Below are positions 54,611 to 62,282 of a stretch of 64,000 nt of DNA, one piece after another. Origin of the DNA: Streptomyces griseicoloratus (lineage in GTDB: Bacteria > Actinomycetota > Actinomycetes > Streptomycetales > Streptomycetaceae); contig NZ_JACVQF010000184.1 in the NCBI RefSeq assembly GCF_014534645.1, positions 1 to 64,000 of the forward strand. The letters are read 5' to 3'. A program made the position numbers and the translations under genes. Within the stretch, counting starts at the first letter, position 1; each line of letters begins with the position of its first letter. The notes below the pieces were generated by a model. That model had not been told where the DNA came from, ran no database searches, and saw only the letters and a program-made list of their open reading frames with translations.

Positions 54611-54633
54611 TTGTCAGTGGCGGGCGTTATCAA
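54611..54633 (+). promoter_or_regulatory. candidate RecA-NDp-like promoter upstream of the 54681 gene
   Basis: TTGTCAGTG at 54611-54619 is followed after exactly 8 bases by TATCAA, one base off the TAnnnT -10 rule. The upstream box is a perfect match. The expected leader of about 40 bases contains the GGGGGAGG ribosome-binding site of the next gene. Confidence 0.45.
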
Positions 54634-54680
54634 TGAAGCAGTCACGGAGCGTAGCCACGGTTGGACAGGGGGAGGTCGTG

Positions 54681-55133
54681 ATGACGGCACCGGAGAGCCA
54701 TGGCAGGCAGGGGCGCGAGTACATCTCGGCGGCCGGGCTGCGGGCCAGGGGCTGGACCGCCGGGCTGGTGCGCCGGCTGCTCGGTGAACCCGATCTGCTG
54801 CGTACCCGCCCGTACGGCGGCTCTGGCCCGCCGACTCGTCTGTATGCCGTCGAGCGGGTGGAGGCGGCGGAGCGCGACGCCGCGTTCCGGGCCGCGTCGG
54901 CGGCTGCCGCACGCCGGTCCGCGGCGGCCGACGCGACCGCTCGGCGCAGACGGCGGGTGCTGTCGGCTCGGATCCCGGCGCAGAAAGGAGCCCGGTCCGA
55001 GGGAGGAGTCCCGCCGCAGGCAGGAGGGCAGGCGGATGGGCCGTCGGGAAATTCGGATGCGGTGGTCGGTGGAGGAGCGGACGATCGGGGCGTCGGCCGC
55101 TCGCCGTCCCCACCGTCCCAGGAGCCGCCTTGA
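54681..55133 (+). CDS. small hypothetical protein with helix-turn-helix-like N-terminus
   Basis: A 150-residue protein. Residues 14-57 (YISAAGLRARGWTAGLVRRL, then LGEPD, RLYAVERVEAAE) resemble a small DNA-binding domain seen at ends of other actinobacterial proteins; this is pattern recognition, not a family assignment. Residues after 95 are low-complexity Gly/Pro/Ser. ATG start at 54681 with GGGGGAGG just upstream. A damage-type promoter box precedes it, and it ends 52 bases before the GNAT gene, possibly its operon partner. Confidence 0.65.
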   Translation: MTAPESHGRQGREYISAAGLRARGWTAGLVRRLLGEPDLLRTRPYGGSGPPTRLYAVERVEAAERDAAFRAASAAAARRSAAADATARRRRRVLSARIPAQKGARSEGGVPPQAGGQADGPSGNSDAVVGGGADDRGVGRSPSPPSQEPP

Positions 55134-55185
55134 TCCCGCGTGTCACCGTTCCCGGTCTCGTCGTCGTGCCCCAGGAGGTGCGTCC

Positions 55186-55680
55186 GTGAGCCGGGAGGTA
55201 CCGGTCGTCCTGCGGCGGGCCACGGCCGCCGATGCCCGTGCCGCGGCCGACGTCTGGCTGCGCTCCTTCGCCGCCGCGCTGCCCACGGTCGTCAGGCCAC
55301 GCTCGGACGACGAGGTACGCGCGTACTTCCGGGACGTCGTGGTGCCGTCGCGGGAGACCTGGGTCGCGGATGCGGCGGAGGCGGACGGCGACGGGGACAG
55401 GAACCGGGACGGGGACGGGATCGTCGGGGTGATGGTGCTCGACGGCGACGTGCTCTCGCAGCTGTATCTGGATCCCGGCCGGCGCGGGCGCGGCATCGGC
55501 GACCGGTTCGTCCGGCTCGCCAAGGAGCGCCGCCCTCGGGGGCTGAGCCTGTGGACCTTCCAGGTGAACAGGCCCGCCCACCGCTTCTACGAGCGGCACG
55601 GATTCGTCGCCGTGGAGTGGACGGACGGGCGTGGCAACGAGGAACGGGAGCCGGACGTGCGGTACGTCTGGCGTCCCTGA
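55186..55680 (+). CDS. GNAT-family N-acetyltransferase
   Basis: Acetyl-CoA-dependent acetyltransferase of 164 residues. N-terminal VVLRRATAADARAAADVWLRSF is typical, motif A reads LDPGRRGRGIGDRFVRLAKERR (acetyl-CoA loop), and the end shows FQVNRPAHRFYERHGFVAV. An acidic insert near residue 68 (EADGDGDRNRDGDG) is unusual. GTG start at 55186 with AGGAGG seven bases upstream. Substrate unknown. It lies behind the small HTH-like gene. Confidence 0.88.
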   Translation: MSREVPVVLRRATAADARAAADVWLRSFAAALPTVVRPRSDDEVRAYFRDVVVPSRETWVADAAEADGDGDRNRDGDGIVGVMVLDGDVLSQLYLDPGRRGRGIGDRFVRLAKERRPRGLSLWTFQVNRPAHRFYERHGFVAVEWTDGRGNEEREPDVRYVWRP

Positions 55681-55707
55681 TCCGGCGCCCGCCCTTGGTG
55701 GCTCGGC

Positions 55708-56685
55708 TCAGCCCACGTCTCCCCGGCGTGCGGCGTACTTGTCCGTCGCCGCGACGAGCAGCTCCGTCACACCCGGCGCGCTCGCGCTGTGCCCGGCCTC
55801 GTCCACGATCAGCAACTCGCTGCCGGGCCAGCCGTGGTGGAGCCGCCAGACGGTGCCGAGGAGGTTCCCCGGGTCGAGTCCGCCCTGGACCAGGGTGCCG
55901 GGGATGTCCTTCAGCAGCGGGGCGTCGCGCAGCACGACACCCTCGTCGTTGCCCTCTCCCAGGAAGTGGTCGTTGCCCCAGTAGTGCGTCACCATGCGCG
56001 CGAAGCCCATGCGGAACACCGGGTCCTCGTAGCGTGGCACCGAGCGGGGCGGGGCCGACGCGATGGCCGTCTCCCAGTCCGTCCAGGCGCGCGCCGCCCT
56101 CTCCCGCACCCGGGGATCGGGGGACTCCAGCAGACGGTTGTAGGCGGCGGCGAGGTTCCCGTCCCGTTCGTCCTCGGGGAGCGGGGCCAGGAACTGTGCG
56201 AACGCCTCCGGGAAGAGCTTCCCGAGCCCCTTGGTCATGAGCGTGACCTCGGGGTTCGAGCCGGTCGCGACCGCCGTCAGCACCAGCTCCGTCACGGCGT
56301 GGGGGTGGGTCTGGGCGTAACGCAGCCCGAGCACCGATCCCCAGGACACGCCCCACACCAGCCACCGCTCGATGCGCAGGTGCCGGCGCAGCAGCTCCAG
56401 GTCGGCCATGACGTGAGCCGTGGTGTTGACGCTCATGTCGGTGTCGTAGGCGCTCGCGTGCGGTGTCGAGCGGCCGCAGCCGCGCTGGTCGAGCAGCACG
56501 ATCCGGTACGCGGCGGGGTCGAAGTAGCGCCGGAAGTTCGCGCTCGCGCCGGACCCGGGCCCTCCGTGGAGCACCACCGCGGGCTTGCCGGACGGATTGC
56601 CGCAGGTCTCCCAGTGGATCCGGTTGCCGTCTCCGACGTCGAGCATGCCGCGGTCGTACGGTTCGATCTCGGGATACAGGCTCAT
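55708..56685 (-). CDS. pip: proline iminopeptidase
   Basis: Alpha/beta hydrolase that removes N-terminal proline from peptides. The 325-residue product has HGGPGSGAS (oxyanion loop) near residue 40, DQRGCGRSTPHA, the nucleophile WGVSWGS near 112, and the catalytic His in DEAGHSAS near 297. Length and motifs match the pip family. TAGCGT at 56692-56697, six bases before the ATG, points to a leaderless mRNA. Likely cytoplasmic. Confidence 0.95.
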   Translation of the reverse strand: MSLYPEIEPYDRGMLDVGDGNRIHWETCGNPSGKPAVVLHGGPGSGASANFRRYFDPAAYRIVLLDQRGCGRSTPHASAYDTDMSVNTTAHVMADLELLRRHLRIERWLVWGVSWGSVLGLRYAQTHPHAVTELVLTAVATGSNPEVTLMTKGLGKLFPEAFAQFLAPLPEDERDGNLAAAYNRLLESPDPRVRERAARAWTDWETAIASAPPRSVPRYEDPVFRMGFARMVTHYWGNDHFLGEGNDEGVVLRDAPLLKDIPGTLVQGGLDPGNLLGTVWRLHHGWPGSELLIVDEAGHSASAPGVTELLVAATDKYAARRGDVG

Positions 56686-56694
56686 CCGGGCACG

Positions 56695-57423
56695 CTAACG
56701 GCCCTGCTGCGGTGCCGTCCCCCCGTTTTCGGCCGGCAGGCCGGCCGTCCGTGCCGCCTCGCCCAGCACCTCCCGGAGCATCGCGGGCGTGAGCCGGCCG
56801 GTGAAGGTGTTGCGCTGGCTGACGTGGAAGCAGCCGAAGAGGTCGAGTCCGTCGAGGCGGACCCGGGTGCCGTGCGCGAAGGCCGGCCGGGGTCTCGGCA
56901 GGCGCCATCCGGCCGCCGCGAACGCGGGCAGCGCGGCCTGCCAGCCGAAGGCGCCGAGGACGACCACGGCGCGCAGCGTCGGCCGCAGCAGCTTGAGCTC
57001 CTGGACGAGCCACGGCCGGCAGGTGTCGCGCTCCTCGGGCGTGGGCTTGTTGGCGGGCGGCGCACAGTGCACCGGCGCGGTGACGCGCACGCCGTACAGT
57101 TCCAGGCCGTCGTCGGCGCAGACCGCGGTGGGCTGCGATGCGAGGCCCACGTCGTACAGCGCCTGGTACAGCACGTCCCCGGAGCGGTCGCCGGTGAACA
57201 TGCGGCCGGTGCGGTTCCCGCCGTGGGCCGCGGGAGCGAGGCCGACGATCAGCAGGCGGGCGTCCGGTGGGCCGAAGCCCGGCACCGGCCGGCCCCAGTA
57301 GGTCCAGTCGGCGAAGGCCGCCCGTTTGGTGGCGGCCACCTCCTCCCGCCAGGCGACCAGCCGCGGGCAGGCCCGGCACCCCGCGATCCGCTGGTCGAGT
57401 CCGGGGAGGCCGCTGGTGTCCAT
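56695..57423 (-). CDS. udgB: uracil-DNA glycosylase, family 5 (UdgB-like)
   Basis: Base-excision repair enzyme removing uracil (and some deaminated purines). The 242-residue product has the family 5 motif GLAPAAHGGNRTGRMF near residue 55 and the second motif HVSQRNTFTGRLTP near 207; cysteines in CRACPRL near residue 13 suit a [4Fe-4S] cluster. ATG start at 57423, six bases past a TACGGT -10 box. The 11-base unit GGTCTTACGGT is duplicated upstream, giving two possible -10 boxes. It is divergent from the S4 gene and beside pip. Confidence 0.9.
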   Translation of the reverse strand: MDTSGLPGLDQRIAGCRACPRLVAWREEVAATKRAAFADWTYWGRPVPGFGPPDARLLIVGLAPAAHGGNRTGRMFTGDRSGDVLYQALYDVGLASQPTAVCADDGLELYGVRVTAPVHCAPPANKPTPEERDTCRPWLVQELKLLRPTLRAVVVLGAFGWQAALPAFAAAGWRLPRPRPAFAHGTRVRLDGLDLFGCFHVSQRNTFTGRLTPAMLREVLGEAARTAGLPAENGGTAPQQGR

Positions 57424-57529
57424 TCCTCCACCGTAAGACCAACCGTAAGACCACCGACCGGGCCGTCGGCTGCCTCTTCCCTCGGCCATCCGGCGCGCCT
57501 GAGGAGACCGGGGAGCTAAGGTCGGGGGC

Positions 57530-58189
57530 ATGGCTTCCGAGCATGACCAGGACAGGGACGACCGGGTGAGCGGCCCACGGGGTTCCGCGGCCGGGGCGGC
57601 CGGGTCGAACCCCGCCGAGCAGGCCGCTGAGACGGCCGCCGGGCAGGCCGCTCCTCAGGCCACGGACCCGAAGATCGCCGCGGCCATCGCCGCCGCCGAG
57701 GCGGCCCGGCCGCAGCCGGGCGAGACCGTCCGCGTCGACAGCTGGATCTGGGCCGTCCGCCTGATCAAGACCCGCTCCCTCGGCGCCACCGCCTGCCGGG
57801 GCGGCCACGTCAGGGTCAACGGCGAGCGCGTGAAGCCCGCTCACTCCCTGCGCGTCGGCGACGAGGTGCGCCTGCGGCAGGAGGGCAGGGAGCGGATCGT
57901 CATCGTCAAGCGGCTGATCCGCAAGCGCGTCGGTGCCCCTGTGGCCGCCCAGTGCTACATCGACAACTCCCCGCCGCCACCGCCCCGCGAGGCGGTCGCC
58001 CCGGCCGGCATCCGCGACCGGGGCGCCGGCCGCCCGACCAAGCGCGACCGGCGTGAGCTGGAACGCCTGCGTGGTCTTGGCGGCCCGGGTGGACTGGGTG
58101 GCCTGGTTCAACCCGGCCACCCCGGGCAACCCGGACAACCGGCCCGCCGGAGCCGTCCGGGCCGCCCCGGCAGCTCCGCAGGAAGCTGA
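57530..58189 (+). CDS. S4-domain RNA-binding protein (Hsp15-like)
   Basis: RNA-binding protein of 219 residues. Residues about 65-115 are an S4 domain (VRVDSWIWAVRLIKTRS; CRGGHVRVNGERVKPAHSL; VGDEVRL), as in Hsp15, which rescues stalled 50S subunits. It has an alanine-rich N-terminal extension and a C-terminal basic region (GAGRPTKRDRRELERLR) ending in a glycine/proline/glutamine tail. TAAGGT at 57517-57522, seven bases before the ATG, suggests a leaderless mRNA. Exact role in Streptomyces is unknown. Confidence 0.85.
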   Translation: MASEHDQDRDDRVSGPRGSAAGAAGSNPAEQAAETAAGQAAPQATDPKIAAAIAAAEAARPQPGETVRVDSWIWAVRLIKTRSLGATACRGGHVRVNGERVKPAHSLRVGDEVRLRQEGRERIVIVKRLIRKRVGAPVAAQCYIDNSPPPPPREAVAPAGIRDRGAGRPTKRDRRELERLRGLGGPGGLGGLVQPGHPGQPGQPARRSRPGRPGSSAGS

Positions 58190-58198
58190 GGGCACCGG

Positions 58199-58639
58199 TC
58201 ACGCGCGTCGGCGGACCAACCGGAGCAGCTCCGCGTTGTGCCGGCGGCGCGCCCAGGCGATCACGAGGAGCGGCACGATCAGGATGACGGGCGTCGCCGC
58301 GTTCTCCCCGTCGAAGACGGTGAGCTGGACGACGAACGCACCCACCAGCAGTGCGCTCAGCGCCATGGCCGCCACCGACTGCAGCACCGGGACCAGCAGG
58401 GCCACCGCCCCGGCCAGTTCGAGGATGCCGATGACGTACATGCCCGCGCTGCCCCAGCCCATCTCGTCGAAGGTCTCGGCCGCCGAGGAGTGGGCGATCA
58501 GCTTGGGCAGGGCGCTCGCTGTCCCGAAGAACACTGCGAGGAGGACTTGGACCCCGCGCAGCGCGATCCGGGCGCCCCGGCCACGGGGGGACGTGGCGGA
58601 AGCGGCGGCGCTGGTGGTCCGAGCGGCGGTCTGGGACAT
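58199..58639 (-). CDS. DoxX-family membrane protein
   Basis: Small membrane protein of 146 residues and four helices (VLLAVFFGTASALPKL; MYVIGILELAGAVALLVPVL; MALSALLVGAFVVQLTVF; TPVILIVPLLVIAWARRR). The pattern and the GILELAG segment match DoxX-like proteins. Family members have been linked to redox systems and oxygen-dependent stress; no specific reaction is assignable. ATG start with AGGAG upstream. It is convergent with the S4 gene, ten bases apart. Confidence 0.85.
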   Translation of the reverse strand: MSQTAARTTSAAASATSPRGRGARIALRGVQVLLAVFFGTASALPKLIAHSSAAETFDEMGWGSAGMYVIGILELAGAVALLVPVLQSVAAMALSALLVGAFVVQLTVFDGENAATPVILIVPLLVIAWARRRHNAELLRLVRRRA

Positions 58640-58738
58640 GGGGATCTCCTGGGGAAAGCGGTCCGTGCCGTGTCGCAGGTAGGACCGCCCCTCGCCCCCG
58701 AACTCATCGCTTCCCGCCGAGGACCTCGGTCACGGTTC

Positions 58739-59419
58739 CTAGCCCGCCGGCACGGCCCGCACCCATATCCGGTCCTCGGTCAGATACCGGTCCACCTTCA
58801 GGCCCGCCTCCGCGAGCGCCTCCTCGAACTGCTCCTTCGTCAGTGGCCGGGCCCGGAAGGTCTGGGTCCAGACCGCGTCCGGGAACTCGTACTCCGCGTG
58901 CACCGCGTGCACACCGTCTCCCACCGGTTCCGACGACACGATGCGTACGGTGAAACCGCTCGGGTCGACCCGCTCGCGCGGCAGGTCGGTGTGGTAGTCC
59001 TCGCCCTCCCGCTGGATCAGCACACAGCCGTCCTCCGCGACATGCCTGGCACACGTGCGCAGCAGCCCCCGCCGCACCTCGGCGTCCCCGGTGTGGACGA
59101 GGAACGAGGCCAGCATCACCACGTCGAACCTCTCGCCCAGGTCGAGGTCCTCGATGGCGCTGCGTATCGTCCGTGCGCCCCGGACGTGCTCCAGCATCTC
59201 GGCGGACTCGTCGACCGCCGTGACCGTGAACCCCCGCTCCAGCAGCGGACGGGTCACCCGGCCCACGCCGCTGCCCAGCTCCAGGATGTGCGCGCCCGCG
59301 GGCACGGCGCCGGCGACGATGTCCGGCTCGTCCCCCACCGGCAGCCGCGAGTAGAGCTCGACCGCGCAGCCGTCCGGGGTGATGGCTCCGGGTCCCGTCC
59401 CCTGGTGTCCCTCTCGCAT
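58739..59419 (-). CDS. SAM-dependent methyltransferase, class I
   Basis: Class I methyltransferase of 226 residues. SAM motif I ILELGSGVGRV near residue 45, then TAVDESAEMLEHV (acidic ligand), FDVVMLASFLVHTGD and LLRTCARHVAEDGCVLI. Substrate unknown. I start at the ATG at 59419, with GGAG six bases upstream; another ATG four codons before (59431) is the alternative. It is divergent from the DUF6343 gene. Confidence 0.85.
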   Translation of the reverse strand: MREGHQGTGPGAITPDGCAVELYSRLPVGDEPDIVAGAVPAGAHILELGSGVGRVTRPLLERGFTVTAVDESAEMLEHVRGARTIRSAIEDLDLGERFDVVMLASFLVHTGDAEVRRGLLRTCARHVAEDGCVLIQREGEDYHTDLPRERVDPSGFTVRIVSSEPVGDGVHAVHAEYEFPDAVWTQTFRARPLTKEQFEEALAEAGLKVDRYLTEDRIWVRAVPAG

Positions 59420-59598
59420 TTTCAGCTCCATGCCCGTCCAACGGGCCGTCCCCGCACGCCCGTTCCCACCCGAGCCCGATTCACCCGACCGAGTGAACGC
59501 CCGTCGGCCTGGTTCAGAGGAGTACGTTTCCCACAGGAGGGGTTGTCGAGTCCATCGAGTCCCACGGGAGGGGTGAACGAGGAAGCGGTGATCCCCCG

Positions 59599-59862
59599 AT
59601 GCGTACGGGAAGTGAACCGGCGACCGCGCGCAGTGCCCTGCGGGCACGTTTCTGGCTGTGCGTGTGGGGGCTGGCCTGGGCGGTCTTCGGGACCACCGCC
59701 TTCGCGCTCGCCGGGCGGCCCGGCTGGGCCGCCGCCTGCGGCGCGCTGTGGCTGGTGGTCACGATCGACATGGCCGTGATCCTCCGGCACATGCGCCAGG
59801 GCCCGCATTACCAGCCCGGCCCGGGCATCCCGCCGTACCGGCCGCCGCGGAACCGGCCGTAG
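59599..59862 (+). CDS. small membrane protein, DUF6343-like
   Basis: An 87-residue protein with two hydrophobic segments (ARFWLCVWGLAWAVFGTTAFALA and AACGALWLVVTIDMAVILRHM) and a proline-rich cytoplasmic tail (GPGIPPYRPPRNRP). The start MRTGSEPATARSALR and length recall DUF6343 proteins of Streptomyces. No function known. The stop codon lies inside the first unit of a 35-bp tandem repeat (59854-59947). Confidence 0.75.
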   Translation: MRTGSEPATARSALRARFWLCVWGLAWAVFGTTAFALAGRPGWAAACGALWLVVTIDMAVILRHMRQGPHYQPGPGIPPYRPPRNRP

Positions 59863-59947
59863 ACCTCCACGCCCGGCCGCCGCGCACCCGGCCGTAGACC
59901 CCCGCACCCGGCCGCCACGCACCCGGCCGTAGACCCGTGCCCGGCCA
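59854..59947 (+). repeat. 35-bp tandem repeat over the DUF6343 stop codon
   Basis: CGGCCGTAGACC recurs at 59854, 59889 and 59924, exactly 35 bases apart, with related intervening sequence (CCACGCACC, CCCGCACC). The first unit contains the gene's stop codon TAG. Probably replication slippage; no function evident. Confidence 0.75.
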
Positions 59948-59976
59948 TGCCGGGCCACGCCGGCACGGCACGGCGA

Positions 59977-60357
59977 TCAGGAGTCGAACCGGGCCTGCTC
60001 CAGGTACTGCGGGTTGGGGTCGAGGGCGGCCGCCAGGCGGAAGTGGCGCCGGGCCTGGTCGGGGCGGCCCTGGCGTTCGTAGGTGCGGGCGAGTGCGAAA
60101 TGGGCGAAGGCGTTGTCCGGCTCGCGTTCCAGCACGACGGTGAACTCCAGCTCGGCCGGTCTCAGCTGTGCCGCCGCGAAGAAGGCACGCGCACGCAGCA
60201 GGCGCGCGGCGGTGTTCTCCGGGTGCGCGGCGATGACTCCGTCGAGCAGCTTCACCGCGCCCCGCGGGTCCCGCGCCGCGAGCAGTTGCTCGGCGGCACG
60301 GAAGTCGATGACATCCGTCTCCGGAGTACGTCCGGTCGAACCGCTGGTCTCGGGCAC
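59977..60357 (-). CDS. tetratricopeptide-repeat protein
   Basis: Short TPR protein of 126 residues. Repeats are visible at about 20-55 (AEQLLAARDPRGAVKLLDGVI), 55-88 (NTAARLLRARAFFAAAQLRPAEL) and 88-122 (NAFAHFALARTYERQGRPDQAR). It has no other domain, so it is probably a scaffold or adaptor. GTG start at 60357 with AAGGA eight bases upstream. It follows coaE on the same strand. Confidence 0.85.
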   Translation of the reverse strand: MPETSGSTGRTPETDVIDFRAAEQLLAARDPRGAVKLLDGVIAAHPENTAARLLRARAFFAAAQLRPAELEFTVVLEREPDNAFAHFALARTYERQGRPDQARRHFRLAAALDPNPQYLEQARFDS

Positions 60358-60437
60358 GGCTAGAGTCCTTCCCTCACTGGCAGGTTTCAACGCCCGCGCG
60401 TGGGGGGCTATTCCTGCGGCGACAGGCAGTGAGGTGC

Positions 60438-61043
60438 TCAGTGTGACCCGTGTGCCCTGCGGGTCAGTTCCGCCCAGACCTCCTTCACGCGGCGCCGCAG
60501 CTCCTCCAGCGGTACGTCGTTGTCGATGACGATGTCCGCGATCTCCCGGCGCTGTTCGCGGGTCGCCTGGGCGGCCATGCGCGCGCGTGCGTCCTGCTCG
60601 GTCATGCCGCGCAGCCGTACGAGCCGGTCGAGCTGGGTGGCGGGGTCGGCGTCCACGACGATCACGAGGTCGTACAGCGGTGCCAGGCCGTTCTCGGTGA
60701 GGAGCGGGACGTCGTGGACCACGACGGCGTCCTCGGCCGCGGCCTCTTCGAGCTCGCGGGAGCGGGCACGGACCAGGGGGTGCACGATCGAGTTCAGCAC
60801 GGCCAGTTTCTCGGGGTCGGCGAAGACGATCGAGCCCAGTCTGGGCCGGTCGAGGCTGCCGTCCTCGGCGAGCACTTCCTCGCCGAACGCCGCCACGACC
60901 GCGGCGAGCCCGTCGGTTCCCGGCGCGACGACCTCGCGGGCGATCCGGTCCGCGTCGATCAGTACGGCGCCGCACTCGACGAGCAGCCGTGACACCTCGC
61001 TCTTGCCGGCGCCGATCCCGCCGGTCAGGCCCACCTTCAGCAT
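60438..61043 (-). CDS. coaE: dephospho-CoA kinase
   Basis: Last step of coenzyme A synthesis: phosphorylates the 3'-hydroxyl of dephospho-CoA. The 201-residue product has the P-loop [13 protein letters not shown] at the N-terminus, the [10 protein letters not shown] motif, [10 protein letters not shown] and [24 protein letters not shown] at 61051-61056, seven bases before the ATG, suggests a leaderless mRNA. The usual Streptomyces neighbours (rpsA and PAC2 upstream) are present. Confidence 0.96.
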   Translation of the reverse strand: MLKVGLTGGIGAGKSEVSRLLVECGAVLIDADRIAREVVAPGTDGLAAVVAAFGEEVLAEDGSLDRPRLGSIVFADPEKLAVLNSIVHPLVRARSRELEEAAAEDAVVVHDVPLLTENGLAPLYDLVIVVDADPATQLDRLVRLRGMTEQDARARMAAQATREQRREIADIVIDNDVPLEELRRRVKEVWAELTRRAHGSH

Positions 61044-61100
61044 GAGCGGAAGCTTAGGGCCTGGCGGTGGCGAGGCGTCCGGGTGGGCGCCTCGCGGATG

Positions 61101-62039
61101 TCAGGCCTCGCCTTCGCGCTCCGCGAGGAAGCGCTCGAACTCACGTCCGATCTCGTCCGCGGACGGGATCTCGACCGGTTCGGCGAGCATGTTGCCCCGG
61201 GTCTCGGCGCCCGCGGCGGCGTCGTACTGGTGCTCCAGGCCCTGGACGAGCGCGGTCAGTTCCTCGTCGCCCTCCCGGACCTGCCGGTCGATCTCCGTCT
61301 GGGTGCGGTGGGCGTCCGTCCGCAGGGAGTGCGCGACGCCGGGCAGGACCAGTCCGGTGGCCGCCGTGATGGCCTCCAGGGCGGTCAGGGCCGCGTCCGG
61401 GTACGGGGAGCGGGCGATGTAGTGCGGCACGTGTGCGGCGATGCCGAGCACGTCGTGTCCGGCCTGCAGGAGCCGGTACTCGACCAGCGCCTCCGCGCTG
61501 CCGGGCACCTGGGCCTCGTCGAAGGGGCTGCGGTGGCCCGGGACGAGGTCGGTGCGGTTGCCGTGCGGGGTGATGCCGACGGGGCGGGTGTGCGGGACGC
61601 CCATGGGGATGCCGTGGAAGTTGACGGACAGGCGCACGCCGAGCCGCTCCACGATCTGCCGTACGGCCGCGGCGAAGCGCTCCCACTCGACGTCCGGCTC
61701 CGGGCCGGACAGCAGCAGGAAGGGCGCTCCGGTGGTGTCCTGGACGATCCGCACCTCGATGGCGGGTTCCTCGTAGCCGGTCCAGGTGTCGCGCTGGAAG
61801 GTCAGCAGCGGCCGACGGGCCCGGTAGTCCACGAGCCGGTCGTGGTCGAACCGGGCGACGACCTGGTGGGGCAGCGACTGGAGCAACTGGTCGACGATCT
61901 GGTCGCCGGTCTCGCCGGCGTCGATGTACCCGTCGAAGTGGTAGAGCATGACCAGGCCGGCCGACTCCTGGGCGAGCGCCATGTCGACGACGGCCAGGCC
62001 CTTCGGCTCCCATGCGTACAAACCCTGCGGATCAAGCAC
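61101..62039 (-). CDS. PAC2-family (proteasome assembly chaperone-like) protein
   Basis: PAC2-family protein of 312 residues. The family fold is recognisable from [23 protein letters not shown] near residue 32, [15 protein letters not shown] near 107, and the [11 protein letters not shown] segment near 144. Bacterial members are common in Actinobacteria, but their role relative to the proteasome is not established. GTG start at 62039 with GGGGAG eight bases upstream. It lies between rpsA and coaE on the same strand. Confidence 0.88.
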   Translation of the reverse strand: MLDPQGLYAWEPKGLAVVDMALAQESAGLVMLYHFDGYIDAGETGDQIVDQLLQSLPHQVVARFDHDRLVDYRARRPLLTFQRDTWTGYEEPAIEVRIVQDTTGAPFLLLSGPEPDVEWERFAAAVRQIVERLGVRLSVNFHGIPMGVPHTRPVGITPHGNRTDLVPGHRSPFDEAQVPGSAEALVEYRLLQAGHDVLGIAAHVPHYIARSPYPDAALTALEAITAATGLVLPGVAHSLRTDAHRTQTEIDRQVREGDEELTALVQGLEHQYDAAAGAETRGNMLAEPVEIPSADEIGREFERFLAEREGEA

Positions 62040-62200
62040 AGTGACCGCTCCCCTCCTCGTTGTCGCTACTCACAACACGTGTGCCGACCGGGGCATTCCC
62101 GCGCGGGCCCCGGTTCAGCCTTCCGGTGATCACCCTCCCGGACCGCCGGCCGACGTCCCCCGACCGGTCGGCCTCCCGGGACCCGCCGCCCGCGGACACG

Positions 62201-62238
62201 CCGAGGGCCCGCACCCCGGGAAGGGTGCGGGCCCTCGG
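62201..62238 (-). terminator. terminator after rpsA
   Basis: Perfect 16-bp inverted repeat (arms 62201-62216 and 62223-62238, starting CCGAGGGCCCGC) with a six-base loop, about 45 bases past the rpsA stop. Confidence 0.85.
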
Positions 62239-62282
62239 TTCACGAGCTACCGCTCGATGAGGAGCTCCTGCTCAGCGTGCGC

